From Pseudomonadota bacterium (GTDB taxonomy: Bacteria; Pseudomonadota; Gammaproteobacteria; Xanthomonadales; Xanthomonadaceae), in contig JAUMYP010000013.1 in assembly GCA_030528565.1 (NCBI GenBank), positions 1 to 59,496 on the forward strand: 59,496 nucleotides of DNA, read 5' to 3'. Shown here one piece after another: positions 46,816 to 55,749 of this stretch. The position numbers and the translations under genes were made by a program. Under the pieces are notes generated by a model. The model did not search any database and was not told the DNA's origin. It was given only the letters and a program-made list of their open reading frames with translations. Each line of letters starts with the position of its first letter. Position 1 is the stretch's first letter.

Positions 46816-47628
46816 TTATTTCTCCACGAAGGCGCGCTCGAACACGTATTCACCGGCAGTGCCGATGCGCGGCGAGGCAGTGAAGCCACGGGCATCGAGC
46901 AGGGCGCGGAAGTCGGCCAGCATGGCGGGGCTGCCGCAAATCATCGCCCGGTCGTGCCTGGCATCCAATTCTTCCAGGCCAAGGAAACGGGTCATGCGGC
47001 CATCGGCGAGCATGTCAGTAATGCGGCCACGGTGGTCATTGCCCTTGTACTCAAACGGCTCGCGCGAGACTGCCGGGAAGTACAGCAGCTTGTCGCGGAC
47101 GATGTCACCGAGGAATTCATGGTTCGGTAGCTGGTGCTCAAAAAAGTCACGATAGGCCAAATCGGCCACGCCACGCACGCCGTGGCAGACGATGATTTTC
47201 TCGAAACGCTCGTAGGTTTCCGGGTCCTGCGCCACCGACAGCCAGGGGGCAAGGCCGGTGCCGGTGCCCAGCAGAAACAGGTTGCGCCCCGGGTGCAGGT
47301 CGGAAATCAGCAGGGTGCCGGTCGGCTTGCGGCTGACCAGCAATTTGTCGCCGGGCTTGAGATGTTGCAGGCGCGAAGTCAGCGGCCCGTCCTGTACCTT
47401 GATGCTGAAAAAGTGCAGGGTTTCGTCCCAGTTGGCACTGGCCACCGAATAGGCGCGCACCAGCGGCTTGATGCGGCCATCGGGCTGCGCCACCTCCAGG
47501 CCAATCATCACGAACTGGCCATTTTCAAAGCGCAGTCCGGCATCACGGGTGGTGGTGAAGCTGAAATAGGCATCCGTCCAGTGGTGGACATCCAGCACGG
47601 TTTCGGTGAGATAGGGGGATTCGGACAT
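46816..47628 (-). CDS. fpr: Ferredoxin--NADP+ reductase
   Basis: A 270-aa FAD-dependent reductase. The FAD-binding motif is KPLVRAYSVASANWD, the nicotinamide/phosphate motif LFLLGTGTGLAPWLS, and the NADPH-side CHGVRGVADLAYRDFF and RAMICGSPAML are present. The C terminus ends VFERAFVEK, like bacterial subclass I Fpr. It shuttles electrons between NADPH and ferredoxin or flavodoxin. I chose ATG at 47628; another ATG 6 bp upstream is possible. It is divergent from the class I fumarase gene. Confidence 0.94.
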   Translation of the reverse strand: MSESPYLTETVLDVHHWTDAYFSFTTTRDAGLRFENGQFVMIGLEVAQPDGRIKPLVRAYSVASANWDETLHFFSIKVQDGPLTSRLQHLKPGDKLLVSRKPTGTLLISDLHPGRNLFLLGTGTGLAPWLSVAQDPETYERFEKIIVCHGVRGVADLAYRDFFEHQLPNHEFLGDIVRDKLLYFPAVSREPFEYKGNDHRGRITDMLADGRMTRFLGLEELDARHDRAMICGSPAMLADFRALLDARGFTASPRIGTAGEYVFERAFVEK

Positions 47629-47715
47629 CGACATCTGCCTTGATATAAGGAGGCGCACATTTTAAGGCCAAGGTGTTCGCTAAAATACCCGGTTTTCAAC
47701 CCCCGGAAGCCAGCC

Positions 47716-49242
47716 ATGCGCCAGCCCGTCTCCATCCGGCAGGAGGACCTTATCCAGTCCGTTGCCGATGCCCTGCAATACATCAGCTACTACCACCCGG
47801 TCGATTACATCAAGAATCTGGCCGCCGCCTACGAGCGCGAGGAATCACCCGCTGCCAAGGACGCGATGGCGCAGATTCTCATAAACTCGCGGATGTGCGC
47901 CGAAGGCCACCGCCCGATTTGCCAGGACACCGGCATCGTCACCGTGTTTCTTGAAGTCGGCATGGACGTGCGCTGGGACGATGCCACGCTGAGCATCGAG
48001 GAGATGGTCAACGAAGGCGTGCGCCGCGCCTATAACCACCCGGACAACAAGCTGCGCGCCAGCGTACTGGCCGACCCGGCAGGCAAGCGCAAGAACACCG
48101 GCGACAACACCCCGGCGGTGGTCAATATGAAGCTGGTGGCGGGCAACAAGGTGGATGTCATCGTCGCCGCCAAGGGCGGTGGCTCGGAGGCCAAGACCAA
48201 GTTCGCCATGCTGAACCCATCCGACTCCATCGTCGATTGGGTGCTGAAAACCGTGCCAACCATGGGCGCGGGCTGGTGCCCGCCGGGAATGCTCGGCATC
48301 GGCATTGGCGGCACCGCGGAAAAAGCCATGCTGCTGGCCAAGGAGGCGCTGATGGAACCGATTGACATCACCGAGCTGAAGGCGCGCGGCGCGCAGAACC
48401 GTGCCGAAGAACTGCGCCTTGAACTGTACGACAAGGTGAATGCGCTCGGCATCGGCGCGCAGGGGCTGGGTGGCCTCACTACCGTGCTGGACATCAAGGT
48501 CAAGGACTACCCGACCCATGCGGCCAATCTGCCGGTGGCGATGATTCCCAACTGCGCCGCCACCCGCCATGCGCATTTCACCCTGGATGGCACAGGCCCG
48601 GTGGCGCTGGAGCCGCCGTCGCTGGCCGACTGGCCGGAGCTGACCTATGACGCCTCCAAGGGCAAGCGCGTCAATCTCGATACCGTCACCAAGGAAGAAG
48701 TCGCCAGCTGGCAGCCCGGCGATGTGCTGCTGCTCTCGGGCAAACTGCTGACCGGGCGCGATGCCGCGCACAAGCGCATGGTGGACATGCTGAACCGTGG
48801 CGAGCCACTGCCGGTGGATTTGCAGGGGCGCTTCATCTATTACGTCGGCCCGGTGGACCCGGTACGCGAAGAAGTGGTGGGGCCGGCCGGTCCCACCACC
48901 GCCACGCGCATGGACAAGTTCACCCGGCAGATGCTGGAAGCCACAGGCTTGCTGGGCATGGTCGGCAAGGCCGAGCGCGGCCCGGCGGCGATTGACGCCA
49001 TCCGTGATAACGGCGCGGCCTATCTGATGGCCGTCGGCGGCAGCGCCTATCTGGTCTCCAAGGCCATCAAGGCGGCCAAGGTGCTGGCTTTTGAAGACCT
49101 GGGCATGGAAGCCATCTACGAATTCGAGGTCAAGGACATGCCGGTCACCGTGGCCGTCGATGCCCGCGGCACCTCGGTACATGAAACCGGCCCAAAACAA
49201 TGGGCCGCCAAAATCGCCGGGATTCCGGTGGTGGTGGAATAA
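47716..49242 (+). CDS. fumA: Class I fumarate hydratase (iron-sulfur type)
   Basis: A 508-aa class I fumarase (FumA/FumB type), a [4Fe-4S] enzyme converting fumarate and malate. Cluster cysteines are expected in HRPICQDTGIVTVFLE, GAGWCPPGMLGIGIGGT and MIPNCAATRHAHFTLDG. The C-terminal beta domain has YYVGPVDPVREEVVGPAGPT and GTSVHETGPKQW. FumA and FumB cannot be told apart from sequence in this setting. ATG at 47716 follows GGAAG. A strong terminator follows 19 bp after the stop. Confidence 0.95.
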   Translation: MRQPVSIRQEDLIQSVADALQYISYYHPVDYIKNLAAAYEREESPAAKDAMAQILINSRMCAEGHRPICQDTGIVTVFLEVGMDVRWDDATLSIEEMVNEGVRRAYNHPDNKLRASVLADPAGKRKNTGDNTPAVVNMKLVAGNKVDVIVAAKGGGSEAKTKFAMLNPSDSIVDWVLKTVPTMGAGWCPPGMLGIGIGGTAEKAMLLAKEALMEPIDITELKARGAQNRAEELRLELYDKVNALGIGAQGLGGLTTVLDIKVKDYPTHAANLPVAMIPNCAATRHAHFTLDGTGPVALEPPSLADWPELTYDASKGKRVNLDTVTKEEVASWQPGDVLLLSGKLLTGRDAAHKRMVDMLNRGEPLPVDLQGRFIYYVGPVDPVREEVVGPAGPTTATRMDKFTRQMLEATGLLGMVGKAERGPAAIDAIRDNGAAYLMAVGGSAYLVSKAIKAAKVLAFEDLGMEAIYEFEVKDMPVTVAVDARGTSVHETGPKQWAAKIAGIPVVVE

Positions 49243-49260
49243 GTCGCTGCAAATTCAAAC

Positions 49261-49288
49261 ACAAGGCGGCTCAAGCCGCCTTGTTTTT
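49261..49288 (+). terminator. Intrinsic terminator after fumarase (possibly bidirectional)
   Basis: A 10-bp perfect stem ACAAGGCGGC/GCCGCCTTGT with a TCAA loop is followed by TTTT. It serves fumA and lies 19 bp past the convergent thiD stop. Confidence 0.9.
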
Positions 49289-49306
49289 GCGCTTTGGTTT
49301 TGCCGC

Positions 49307-50122
49307 TCAAGTGCTTTTCATCGCGCCGAAGTGGTCGAGCACATGCAGTTCGCTGTAGTTGCTTGGACGGTAGCTGCTGGCCAGGGCGCGGGCGATGTAG
49401 TCGCTGGCGGCTTCGGCAGCCTGTCGCGGGGCAAGTCCCAGGGCGAGATTGGCGGCAATCGCCGAGGCCAGGGTGCAGCCGGTGCCGTGGCCTTCCAGTG
49501 ACAGGCGTGGATGGCTAAATTCTGCCTGGCCGGATGCGTCCAGCCAGCGGTCGGTGACCTTGTCGCCTTCCTGCAAATGCGCGCCTTTGAGCATCACCGC
49601 CTGTGCGCCCAGCGCGCGCAGACCTTGCAGGGCATGTCTGGCATCGCTGGCAGTTGCGATGCGCTGCCCCAGCAGGCATTGCGCTTCCGGGATATTCGGG
49701 GTGAGCACGGTGGCGAGCGGGACAAGGCGTTTGCGCAAGATATGCTGGGCATCTCCGTCCAGCAGTTGGCGGCCGGAAGTCGCCACCAGTACCGGGTCCA
49801 GCACCACGAAACGTGGCCGGTAATGCAGCAGCGCATCGGCCACGGTGTGGACGATTCCGGCGCTGGCCAGCATGCCGATTTTCACGGCCAGCACATCGAA
49901 GTCGGCAAAGCAGGCGTCGATTTGTGCGCGCAAAAAATCGGTTGGCACCACATGTACGGCGCTAATGCCGCGGGTGTTCTGTGCGGTGAGTGCGGCCAGG
50001 GCGCACAGGCCATGCACGCGGTGGGCGGCAAAGGTGCGCAGGTCGGCCTGGATACCAGCGCCGCCGCCGGAATCGGAGCCAGCGATGGTCAGTACCGAGG
50101 CGGGGCGCTCAATGCGGTTCAT
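49307..50122 (-). CDS. thiD: Hydroxymethylpyrimidine / phosphomethylpyrimidine kinase ThiD
   Basis: A 271-aa ribokinase-fold enzyme of thiamine synthesis that phosphorylates HMP and HMP-P. The N-terminal [20 protein letters not shown] and the C-terminal anion-hole motif [20 protein letters not shown] are diagnostic. I chose ATG at 50122 ([11 protein letters not shown]); the frame extends 24 codons upstream into the DUF1275 gene, whose end overlaps thiD by 14 bp. No other thiamine gene or TPP riboswitch is in the window. Confidence 0.95.
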   Translation of the reverse strand: MNRIERPASVLTIAGSDSGGGAGIQADLRTFAAHRVHGLCALAALTAQNTRGISAVHVVPTDFLRAQIDACFADFDVLAVKIGMLASAGIVHTVADALLHYRPRFVVLDPVLVATSGRQLLDGDAQHILRKRLVPLATVLTPNIPEAQCLLGQRIATASDARHALQGLRALGAQAVMLKGAHLQEGDKVTDRWLDASGQAEFSHPRLSLEGHGTGCTLASAIAANLALGLAPRQAAEAASDYIARALASSYRPSNYSELHVLDHFGAMKST

Positions 50123-50792
50123 GACGGCTGAATTTGTAGTGGTGATAGAGGGCATAGCCGCTGCCGACGATGCCGGTCCAGAGCGCCGGGGCATACAGTG
50201 CGTTGTAGGAAAAATGTCGGAACAAGGCCGCGCCTGCCATGCAGCCCAGCAGGAATGCGCCGATGGTCAGCACCGAGAGCTGGATGCGCTTGAATTGCAG
50301 CGGGCAGCCGCGCAGGGCATGGCCGAGGGCAATGCCGATATCGGTAAACAGGCCGGACAGATGCGTGGTGCGTACCAGTGCGCCGCTATAGGTGGTGGCG
50401 ATGGCGTTTTGCAGGCCGCAGGCCATGGCAGCGAGCAAGGGGCCAGCCATGCTGGCCTCCTTGAACATGGCGGCCGCAGCCACCAGCAGCGCCGATTCCA
50501 GCGCCAGGGCGATGCCGTAGCGGCGCCCGAGTTGCAGCCGGGTGTCCTGCACAATCAGCCCACTCAGCATGGCGCCGGACATGAAGGCCAGAATCATCAA
50601 GGCAAGCTGGGCGCTGGCCTGCCAGTGGCCGCCGGAAAAGGCTTCGCCGAGCAGGGTGGTGGTGCCGGTCAGATGGGTGATGCCCTGATGCTCGAAGCCC
50701 ATATAGCCGACCACATTCACCATGCCGGCAATGCAGGCCAGTGCGCAGGCGCCCATCAGCACCCAGCCGGGCATGCCTTCGCGCTGCTTCAT
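50109..50792 (-). CDS. DUF1275 / YoaK family membrane protein
   Basis: A 227-aa polytopic protein. [54 protein letters not shown] and [15 protein letters not shown] are the conserved DUF1275 segments. Six membrane helices are likely. The family is of unknown, probably transport-related, function. ATG at 50792 gives the N terminus [11 protein letters not shown]. Its 3' end overlaps thiD and its start is 13 bp after the small membrane gene, so the four genes phoH to thiD form one tight run. Confidence 0.9.
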   Translation of the reverse strand: MKQREGMPGWVLMGACALACIAGMVNVVGYMGFEHQGITHLTGTTTLLGEAFSGGHWQASAQLALMILAFMSGAMLSGLIVQDTRLQLGRRYGIALALESALLVAAAAMFKEASMAGPLLAAMACGLQNAIATTYSGALVRTTHLSGLFTDIGIALGHALRGCPLQFKRIQLSVLTIGAFLLGCMAGAALFRHFSYNALYAPALWTGIVGSGYALYHHYKFSRHEPH

Positions 50793-50805
50793 CGCCTGCC
50801 TTGCA

Positions 50806-51078
50806 TCAGCCCAGCCAGCGCATGGCGAGTGCGGCCAGGATGAGCAGCATGCCGCCATAGGTGCCGAATATCGCTGCCTGGCGGCGCTGGGCGAGATTGG
50901 CCTCGGTCAGCCGGGCAAAGGCGCGGTTCCATACCCCGAAGGCCATCAGCGCAAAGCCCAGGCCACTGATGCCTTCGGCCAGTACCCGGGTCTGCACAAA
51001 TCCATACAGGCGCAGCACGGCAAAGGCGATGAACAGCACCAGAAAGGCTTTGTCGAGGGTGCGGGCACGACCTGCCAT
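50806..51078 (-). CDS. Small membrane protein of unknown function
   Basis: A 90-aa protein with two hydrophobic helices ([17 protein letters not shown] and [19 protein letters not shown]) joined by a basic segment. I do not recognise a family. The ATG at 51078 overlaps the phoH stop by one base (TGATG); a GTG one codon upstream is an alternative. The coupling to phoH and the following DUF1275 gene supports real coding. Confidence 0.6.
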   Translation of the reverse strand: MAGRARTLDKAFLVLFIAFAVLRLYGFVQTRVLAEGISGLGFALMAFGVWNRAFARLTEANLAQRRQAAIFGTYGGMLLILAALAMRWLG

Positions 51079-52472
51079 CACAGCACCTCCGAAGCATGGT
51101 CGGCAAGCCGCGAGCGTTCGCCACGGCGCAGGGTGACATGCGCCGAATGCGCCCAGTGTTTGAAGCGGTCAACCAGATAGGTCAGTCCCGAGGTGGTTTC
51201 GGTCAGATAAGGCGTGTCGATTTGTTCGACATTGCCAAGGCAGACAATCTTGGTGCCGGGGCCGGCGCGGGTGACCAGGGTTTTCACCTGTTTCGGCGTC
51301 AGGTTCTGCGCCTCGTCGATAATCACGTAGCGCGAGAGGAAAGTGCGCCCGCGCATGAAGTTCATGGCGCGAATCTTGATGCGGCTGGCGAGCAGGTCAT
51401 GGGTGGCCTGCTGCTCCCAGCTGCCACTCTTGCGGGTGGGCATCAGGACTTCCAGGTTATCGGTCAGCGCGCCCATCCACGGGGTCATTTTTTCTTCTTC
51501 GGTGCCGGGCAGAAAGCCGATGTCCTCGCCGACATTGACAGTGGCGCGGGTCATGATGATTTCCCGGTAACGCTGCGCGTCCATGGTCTGTGCCAGTCCG
51601 GCGGCCAGGGTCAGCAGGGTTTTGCCGGTGCCGGCGGTGCCGAGCAGGGTGACAAAATCAATATCCGGGTCCATCAGCGCGTTCAGGGCAAAGTTCTGCT
51701 CGCGGTTGCGGGCGCTGATGCCCCAGACCGAATGCTGCTGGCTGCGGTAATCATCAACAATCTGCAATACCGCCTTATCGCCATTGATTTGCACCACGCG
51801 GAATTCGGACTGCTCATCGCCCGGCAGGTACAGGAACTGGTTGGGATGCCAGATATCCTGGCTGTCCATCTGCACCTCGTAATAGGTGCGTCCTTTGTCG
51901 GTCCAGGAGCGCAGCGCCTTGCCGGTGCGCTGCCAGAAGTCTTCCGGCAGCGCGGTGGCGCCGGTGAACAGCAGGTTGAAGTCATCCAGGGCGCGGTCGT
52001 TTTCGTAGTCTTCGCTGGCGATGCCGGAAATCGCTGCCTTGATGCGCAGGTTGATGTCCTTGGAGACGAACACCACCTCCTGCGCGCTATTGTTTTGCAG
52101 CGCCAGAATCGCGGCCAGGATGTGGTTGTCGGCCATCGACAGGCCAAGGCTTTGCCCGCCGCCGAAGCCTTCGGTCTGGAAGCGCAGCACGCCGCGCGCA
52201 GGGTCAGTGCCCAGCGACAGGCCGCCCGGCGGCCGCAGTTTCAGGCCGGTGGCGATTTTGTCGGCGCCCTGTTCTTCAATCAGTTCGTTGATGAAGCGGC
52301 TCACCTGGCGGGCATTGCGGGCGGCTTCGCTGCTGCCTTTCTTGCCATTGTCCAGCTCCTCAATCACCTGCATCGGCAGGTAAATATCGTGCTCCTCGAA
52401 CTTGAACAATGCTGTCGGGTCGTGCATCAGCACATTGGTATCAAGCACATACAGGCGTTTACCGTGAGTCAT
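51078..52472 (-). CDS. PhoH-family ATPase with N-terminal PIN domain
   Basis: A 464-aa PhoH2/YlaK-type protein. Residues 5-145 form a PIN RNase domain with LYVLDTNVLMHDPTALF and acidic residues such as IEELDNGKKG. The PhoH ATPase/helicase domain follows with Walker A LLGTAGTGKTLLTLAAG, MTRATVNVGEDIGFLPG and Walker B YVIIDEAQNLTPKQVK. Related proteins act as RNA helicase-RNases or toxins. A strong intrinsic terminator ends 26 bp before its ATG. The downstream small membrane gene overlaps its stop. Confidence 0.93.
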   Translation of the reverse strand: MTHGKRLYVLDTNVLMHDPTALFKFEEHDIYLPMQVIEELDNGKKGSSEAARNARQVSRFINELIEEQGADKIATGLKLRPPGGLSLGTDPARGVLRFQTEGFGGGQSLGLSMADNHILAAILALQNNSAQEVVFVSKDINLRIKAAISGIASEDYENDRALDDFNLLFTGATALPEDFWQRTGKALRSWTDKGRTYYEVQMDSQDIWHPNQFLYLPGDEQSEFRVVQINGDKAVLQIVDDYRSQQHSVWGISARNREQNFALNALMDPDIDFVTLLGTAGTGKTLLTLAAGLAQTMDAQRYREIIMTRATVNVGEDIGFLPGTEEEKMTPWMGALTDNLEVLMPTRKSGSWEQQATHDLLASRIKIRAMNFMRGRTFLSRYVIIDEAQNLTPKQVKTLVTRAGPGTKIVCLGNVEQIDTPYLTETTSGLTYLVDRFKHWAHSAHVTLRRGERSRLADHASEVL

Positions 52473-52498
52473 GTGAGTGGCTTCCGGGGTGGATGGAC

Positions 52499-52537
52499 AA
52501 AAAAAGCGCCACCGCAGACAAAGCCTGGCGATGGCGC
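52499..52537 (-). terminator. Intrinsic terminator between bcp and phoH
   Basis: Read on the minus strand, GCGCCATCGC pairs with GCGGTGGCGC (one G-T pair) across a 12-nt loop and is followed by seven T residues. It lies 29 bp after the bcp stop and only 26 bp before the phoH start. Confidence 0.85.
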
Positions 52538-52565
52538 GCAGTGTGTGGCGGGGGCGTGGCCGGCA

Positions 52566-53045
52566 TCATGCGGCATGGGCGCGCAGCGCCTCCAGCACCG
52601 CAGCGGCATGTCCGGCAACCTTGACCGGCTGCCAGCATTCGACAATGCGGCTTTGCCGGTCAATCAGGAAAGTGCTGCGCACGATGCCTTCGTATTCGCG
52701 GCCATAGAGTTTTTTCATCTGAATCACGCCAAAGGCGCGGCAGAGGGCTTCGTCGCTATCGCTGACAAGGTCAAAGCCAAAGCCCTGCTTGCAGGCAAAA
52801 CCGGCATGGCTGCGCACCGAATCTTTCGACACCCCGAGGATGCGCGCGCCGAGCCGTTCAAACTCCGGCAGCAATGCGTTGAAATCGCGGCCTTCGGTGG
52901 TGCAGCCGGGGGTATTGTCCTTGGGGTAGAAGTACAGCACCAGCCATTTGCCGGCGTTTTCGGCCAGGGTGGTGGTTTCACCGCTGCCCAGCGCCAGCGG
53001 CAGTTTCAGGGTGGATTCGGGGAGGGCTTCGGGGGCGTTAGTCAT
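52566..53045 (-). CDS. bcp: Peroxiredoxin, Bcp/PrxQ family
   Basis: A 159-aa thiol peroxidase. The peroxidatic cysteine is Cys48 in YFYPKDNTPGCTTEGRDF. The resolving cysteine often found five residues later in PrxQ is replaced (CTTEGRD), so the enzyme must use another cysteine (candidates in FACKQGF and ALCRAFG) or an external thiol. Conserved RSTFLIDRQSRIV is present. It follows gcvR by 1 bp, the frequent gcvR-bcp pairing. Confidence 0.94.
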   Translation of the reverse strand: MTNAPEALPESTLKLPLALGSGETTTLAENAGKWLVLYFYPKDNTPGCTTEGRDFNALLPEFERLGARILGVSKDSVRSHAGFACKQGFGFDLVSDSDEALCRAFGVIQMKKLYGREYEGIVRSTFLIDRQSRIVECWQPVKVAGHAAAVLEALRAHAA

Positions 53046-53046
53046 C

Positions 53047-53607
53047 TCAGAACTTCATCGGGTCAAGGATGGCATCCAGATTCAGATGGTCGCAGAAATC
53101 CAGGAAATCATCGCGCAGTGTGGCGATGTGCATATCCGCAGGCACACCGATGGTGACCTGTGCGGTAAACATCTCTGCGCCGGTTTGCATCGCCTTGTAG
53201 CGCGAGCTGTGCAGCGTTTCCACGGTGATGCCCTGCTGGTGGAAAAACTCGGAGAGCTGGTAGAGGATGCCGGGCTTGTCGGCGGCCACCACTTCCACCA
53301 TATAGGGAATCAGGTTGGACTGTAGCGGCTTGGGGGCGGTGCGGTAATACACAAGGCGCAGCGACTCATCGCGCCCCAGGCGCTCCAGCGCGTTTTCCAG
53401 CTTGGCGACTGCATCCCAGGCGCCGGAGGCCAGCGCCGTCACCGAGACATCGCGCCCCACGGTGACCAGGCGCGCATCCACCAAAGAGCAGCCGCTGTCG
53501 GCAATGCGCCGGGTGACGGCCAGCAGCGGCGATTGCGGATGGGTGCTGTAGGCACTGATGAAAAGATGGTTTTCGTGATGGGCGGGGCGGGAGGATTGAT
53601 TGTTCAA
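53047..53607 (-). CDS. gcvR: Glycine cleavage system transcriptional repressor GcvR-like (two ACT domains)
   Basis: A 186-aa protein. Two ACT domains are seen, around 14-90 ([20 protein letters not shown]) and 95-180 ([36 protein letters not shown]). In E. coli GcvR binds glycine and antagonises GcvA on the gcvTHP promoter. A TTG start at 53607 has GGAAG 5 bp upstream; another TTG lies 12 bp earlier. It forms an operon with bcp and is divergent from dapA. Confidence 0.85.
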   Translation of the reverse strand: MNNQSSRPAHHENHLFISAYSTHPQSPLLAVTRRIADSGCSLVDARLVTVGRDVSVTALASGAWDAVAKLENALERLGRDESLRLVYYRTAPKPLQSNLIPYMVEVVAADKPGILYQLSEFFHQQGITVETLHSSRYKAMQTGAEMFTAQVTIGVPADMHIATLRDDFLDFCDHLNLDAILDPMKF

Positions 53608-53768
53608 GACAGCTTCCAAGGCCGGTCGGCCTGAACACAGGCCAGCGGGAGGCTGGCACTTTCAATCAGGATACTTGCCCGGCCTTTCTGCCCGCAAGTA
53701 ACATGCCTGCGCCGGGCAAAACCGCCCCCAGGATTTACGGATTACAGCTCTTGACTGAACTTGCGCAC

Positions 53769-54665
53769 ATGCTTCAGGGCAGCATCACCGCACTGATTAC
53801 CCCTTTTGACAAAGCCGGCGCACTGGATATGCCCGCCTGGCAGCGTCTGATACAGGCGCAACTGGAGGGCGGTACACAGGCGCTGGTGGTGGCAGGCTCC
53901 ACGGGAGAAGCCGCTGCGCTTGGCGATGACGAATACCAGCGCCTTTTGCACGCGGCCGTGCAGCAGGTAGCCGGGCGCGTGCCGGTACTGGCCGGTAGCG
54001 GGCTTGCCAATACCGCCAAGACCATCGGGCTGACCCGCATCGCCGCCGATTGCGGCGCGGATGCGGCGCTGGTGGTGACACCGCCGTATGTGCGCCCGAC
54101 CCAGGCCGGCCTGGTTGCCCACTATCAGGCGGTAGCCGATGCCGCTGGCCTGCCGGTAGTGCTGTACAACGTGCCCGGCCGCACTGGCTGCGATATGCAG
54201 CCGCAAACCGTAGCCGAGCTGGCTGCGCATCCGCGCATTATCGGCATCAAGGAGGCGGTGGCCGATGCCGGGCGCATGGCCGCGCTCATCGCGCTGAAAA
54301 ATCCCGGTTTTGTAGTGCTTTCCGGTGATGACCCGACGGCTTGCCGTGCAATGCTCAGCGGTGCCGATGGCGTGGTATCGGTGGCCAGCAATGCGCTGCC
54401 GCGCGCCATGCGCCGGCTTTGCGATTTGGCGCGCAATGCCGAAGATGCGGCTGCGAAGGCATGGGATGCACGCTTGCAGCCGATATTCGAGTTTCTTGGC
54501 TGCGCGCCCAATCCGGTGCCGGTGAAGGCCATCTTGCAACAGGCAGGTATCGGCGAAGGGCTGCGCCTGCCCCTGCTGCCGCTATCCAATCAACATCAGG
54601 CATGGCTGCAAACCACAGTTGCCGCTATCCTGTCCATCGAAAATCCAGGGCCGCCAACGGCCTGA
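53769..54665 (+). CDS. dapA: 4-hydroxy-tetrahydrodipicolinate synthase
   Basis: A 298-aa class I aldolase-type TIM barrel. It condenses pyruvate with aspartate semialdehyde in lysine/diaminopimelate synthesis. [50 protein letters not shown] (catalytic Tyr) and [15 protein letters not shown] (Schiff-base Lys) are all present. The ATG at 53769 gives the standard N terminus; no clear Shine-Dalgarno site is visible. It precedes the BamC-like gene, as dapA precedes bamC in enterics. Confidence 0.95.
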   Translation: MLQGSITALITPFDKAGALDMPAWQRLIQAQLEGGTQALVVAGSTGEAAALGDDEYQRLLHAAVQQVAGRVPVLAGSGLANTAKTIGLTRIAADCGADAALVVTPPYVRPTQAGLVAHYQAVADAAGLPVVLYNVPGRTGCDMQPQTVAELAAHPRIIGIKEAVADAGRMAALIALKNPGFVVLSGDDPTACRAMLSGADGVVSVASNALPRAMRRLCDLARNAEDAAAKAWDARLQPIFEFLGCAPNPVPVKAILQQAGIGEGLRLPLLPLSNQHQAWLQTTVAAILSIENPGPPTA

Positions 54666-54689
54666 CCTTACTTCATTACGGAGAATCCC

Positions 54690-55205
54690 ATGCCCCATGT
54701 TTCCCCCGGCCGTATCGTCATCCTCGCCAGTCTGGCCGCCAGCGTGGCGCTTGTTTCCGGCTGTGGCTGGTTTCGCAAGGACAATGACAGCTACAAGCTG
54801 AGTGGCGAAGCCCGTCCGCTGGAATTGCCGCCGGAATTCAGCCGTCCCGATACCAGCGGCGCAATGGCGCTGCCGGGCGGGCAGGGCGTAATGGCCTCCT
54901 CGCAAGCGGCTCAGGCTGCCCCGAGCCCGCCCGCCGCCGGTTTTGTGGTGGCCGGTAGCCGCGACGAAGTCTTTGCCCGCATCGGCCAGGTACTGGATTC
55001 GGTGGAAGGCGTACAGGTCGCCAGCCGCGCGCAACTGCTGGGCAGCCACGATGTCAGCTATCAGGGCAGTAATTTCCTGGTACGCGCCGTGCAAACTGGT
55101 GAAACCGTGTATGTCTCCGCCATCGACCCGCGCGGCGTGCCGCAAACCGGCGCTGCTGCCACGCAGTTGCTGACCATGCTGAAACAGGCGCTGGGCGGGC
55201 AGTGA
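54690..55205 (+). CDS. Lipoprotein, BamC-like
   Basis: A 171-aa protein with a lipoprotein signal ending VALVSGCGWF. The mature part has a Pro/Ala-rich stretch and then a small domain (FVVAGSRDEVFARIGQVLDS). Location directly after dapA and the lipoprotein N terminus followed by LPPEFSRPD suggest a BamC/NlpB relative, but at half the length of enteric BamC it would have at most one helix-grip domain. Membership is inference. It is followed by a terminator. Confidence 0.65.
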   Translation: MPHVSPGRIVILASLAASVALVSGCGWFRKDNDSYKLSGEARPLELPPEFSRPDTSGAMALPGGQGVMASSQAAQAAPSPPAAGFVVAGSRDEVFARIGQVLDSVEGVQVASRAQLLGSHDVSYQGSNFLVRAVQTGETVYVSAIDPRGVPQTGAAATQLLTMLKQALGGQ

Positions 55206-55228
55206 TTTTGCTGCAAGCGCCAATAGCA

Positions 55229-55253
55229 AAGCCCGGCAATGCCGGGCTTCTTT
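55229..55253 (+). terminator. Intrinsic terminator after the BamC-like gene
   Basis: AAGCCCGGC, loop AAT, GCCGGGCTT forms a perfect 9-bp stem followed by CTTT. It lies 24 bp past the stop and between convergent genes, so it may work for fdxA on the other strand too. Confidence 0.75.
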
Positions 55254-55290
55254 ATGCGTATCGGTTGTCCGGGTAAAGGCACTGGGCTTT

Positions 55291-55614
55291 TCAGCGTTCC
55301 AGCAGCGGCAATTTGTTGGGCTTGCCGTCCCATTCGCTGGCATCGGGCAACGGGTCTTTGCGGGTGGTAATCACCGGCCACAGCGGCGTGAGTTCGGCGT
55401 TCAGGGCGATGAAATGTTCCTGGCCTGCGGGCACGTCGTCTTCCGGGAAAATGGCATTGGCCGGGCATTCGGGCTCGCACAGGGTGCAGTCGATGCATTC
55501 GTCCGGGTCGATGACCAGAAAATTCGGGCCTTCATGGAAGCAATCGACCGGGCAGACTTCCACGCAGTCGGTGTATTTGCATTTGATGCAGTTGTCGGTG
55601 ACGACGAAGGGCAT
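55291..55614 (-). CDS. fdxA: 7Fe ferredoxin FdxA
   Basis: A 107-aa ferredoxin of the Azotobacter FdI type. [20 protein letters not shown] supplies ligands for a [3Fe-4S] cluster and [18 protein letters not shown] for a [4Fe-4S] cluster. Length and C-terminal extension ([14 protein letters not shown]) match the family. ATG at 55614 is clear. It is a possible partner of the ferredoxin-NADP reductase encoded at 46816-47628. It is divergent from pcnB. Confidence 0.96.
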   Translation of the reverse strand: MPFVVTDNCIKCKYTDCVEVCPVDCFHEGPNFLVIDPDECIDCTLCEPECPANAIFPEDDVPAGQEHFIALNAELTPLWPVITTRKDPLPDASEWDGKPNKLPLLER

Positions 55615-55749
55615 GGCGGCTTGGATAATCCTGGCTGTGGGGGCTGCCGCGCGTGCGCGGCGCATTGGGGCCGGGGCGGCAGTGCTCGCATCTTGTGCGA
55701 AGCGCGATAGTATAGGCGCATTCATCCAAATTGACACGACCAGGGACGA

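Noticed and set aside
47845-49200. 451-codon frame antisense to fumarase
   Set aside because: His/Arg-rich shadow without domain features.
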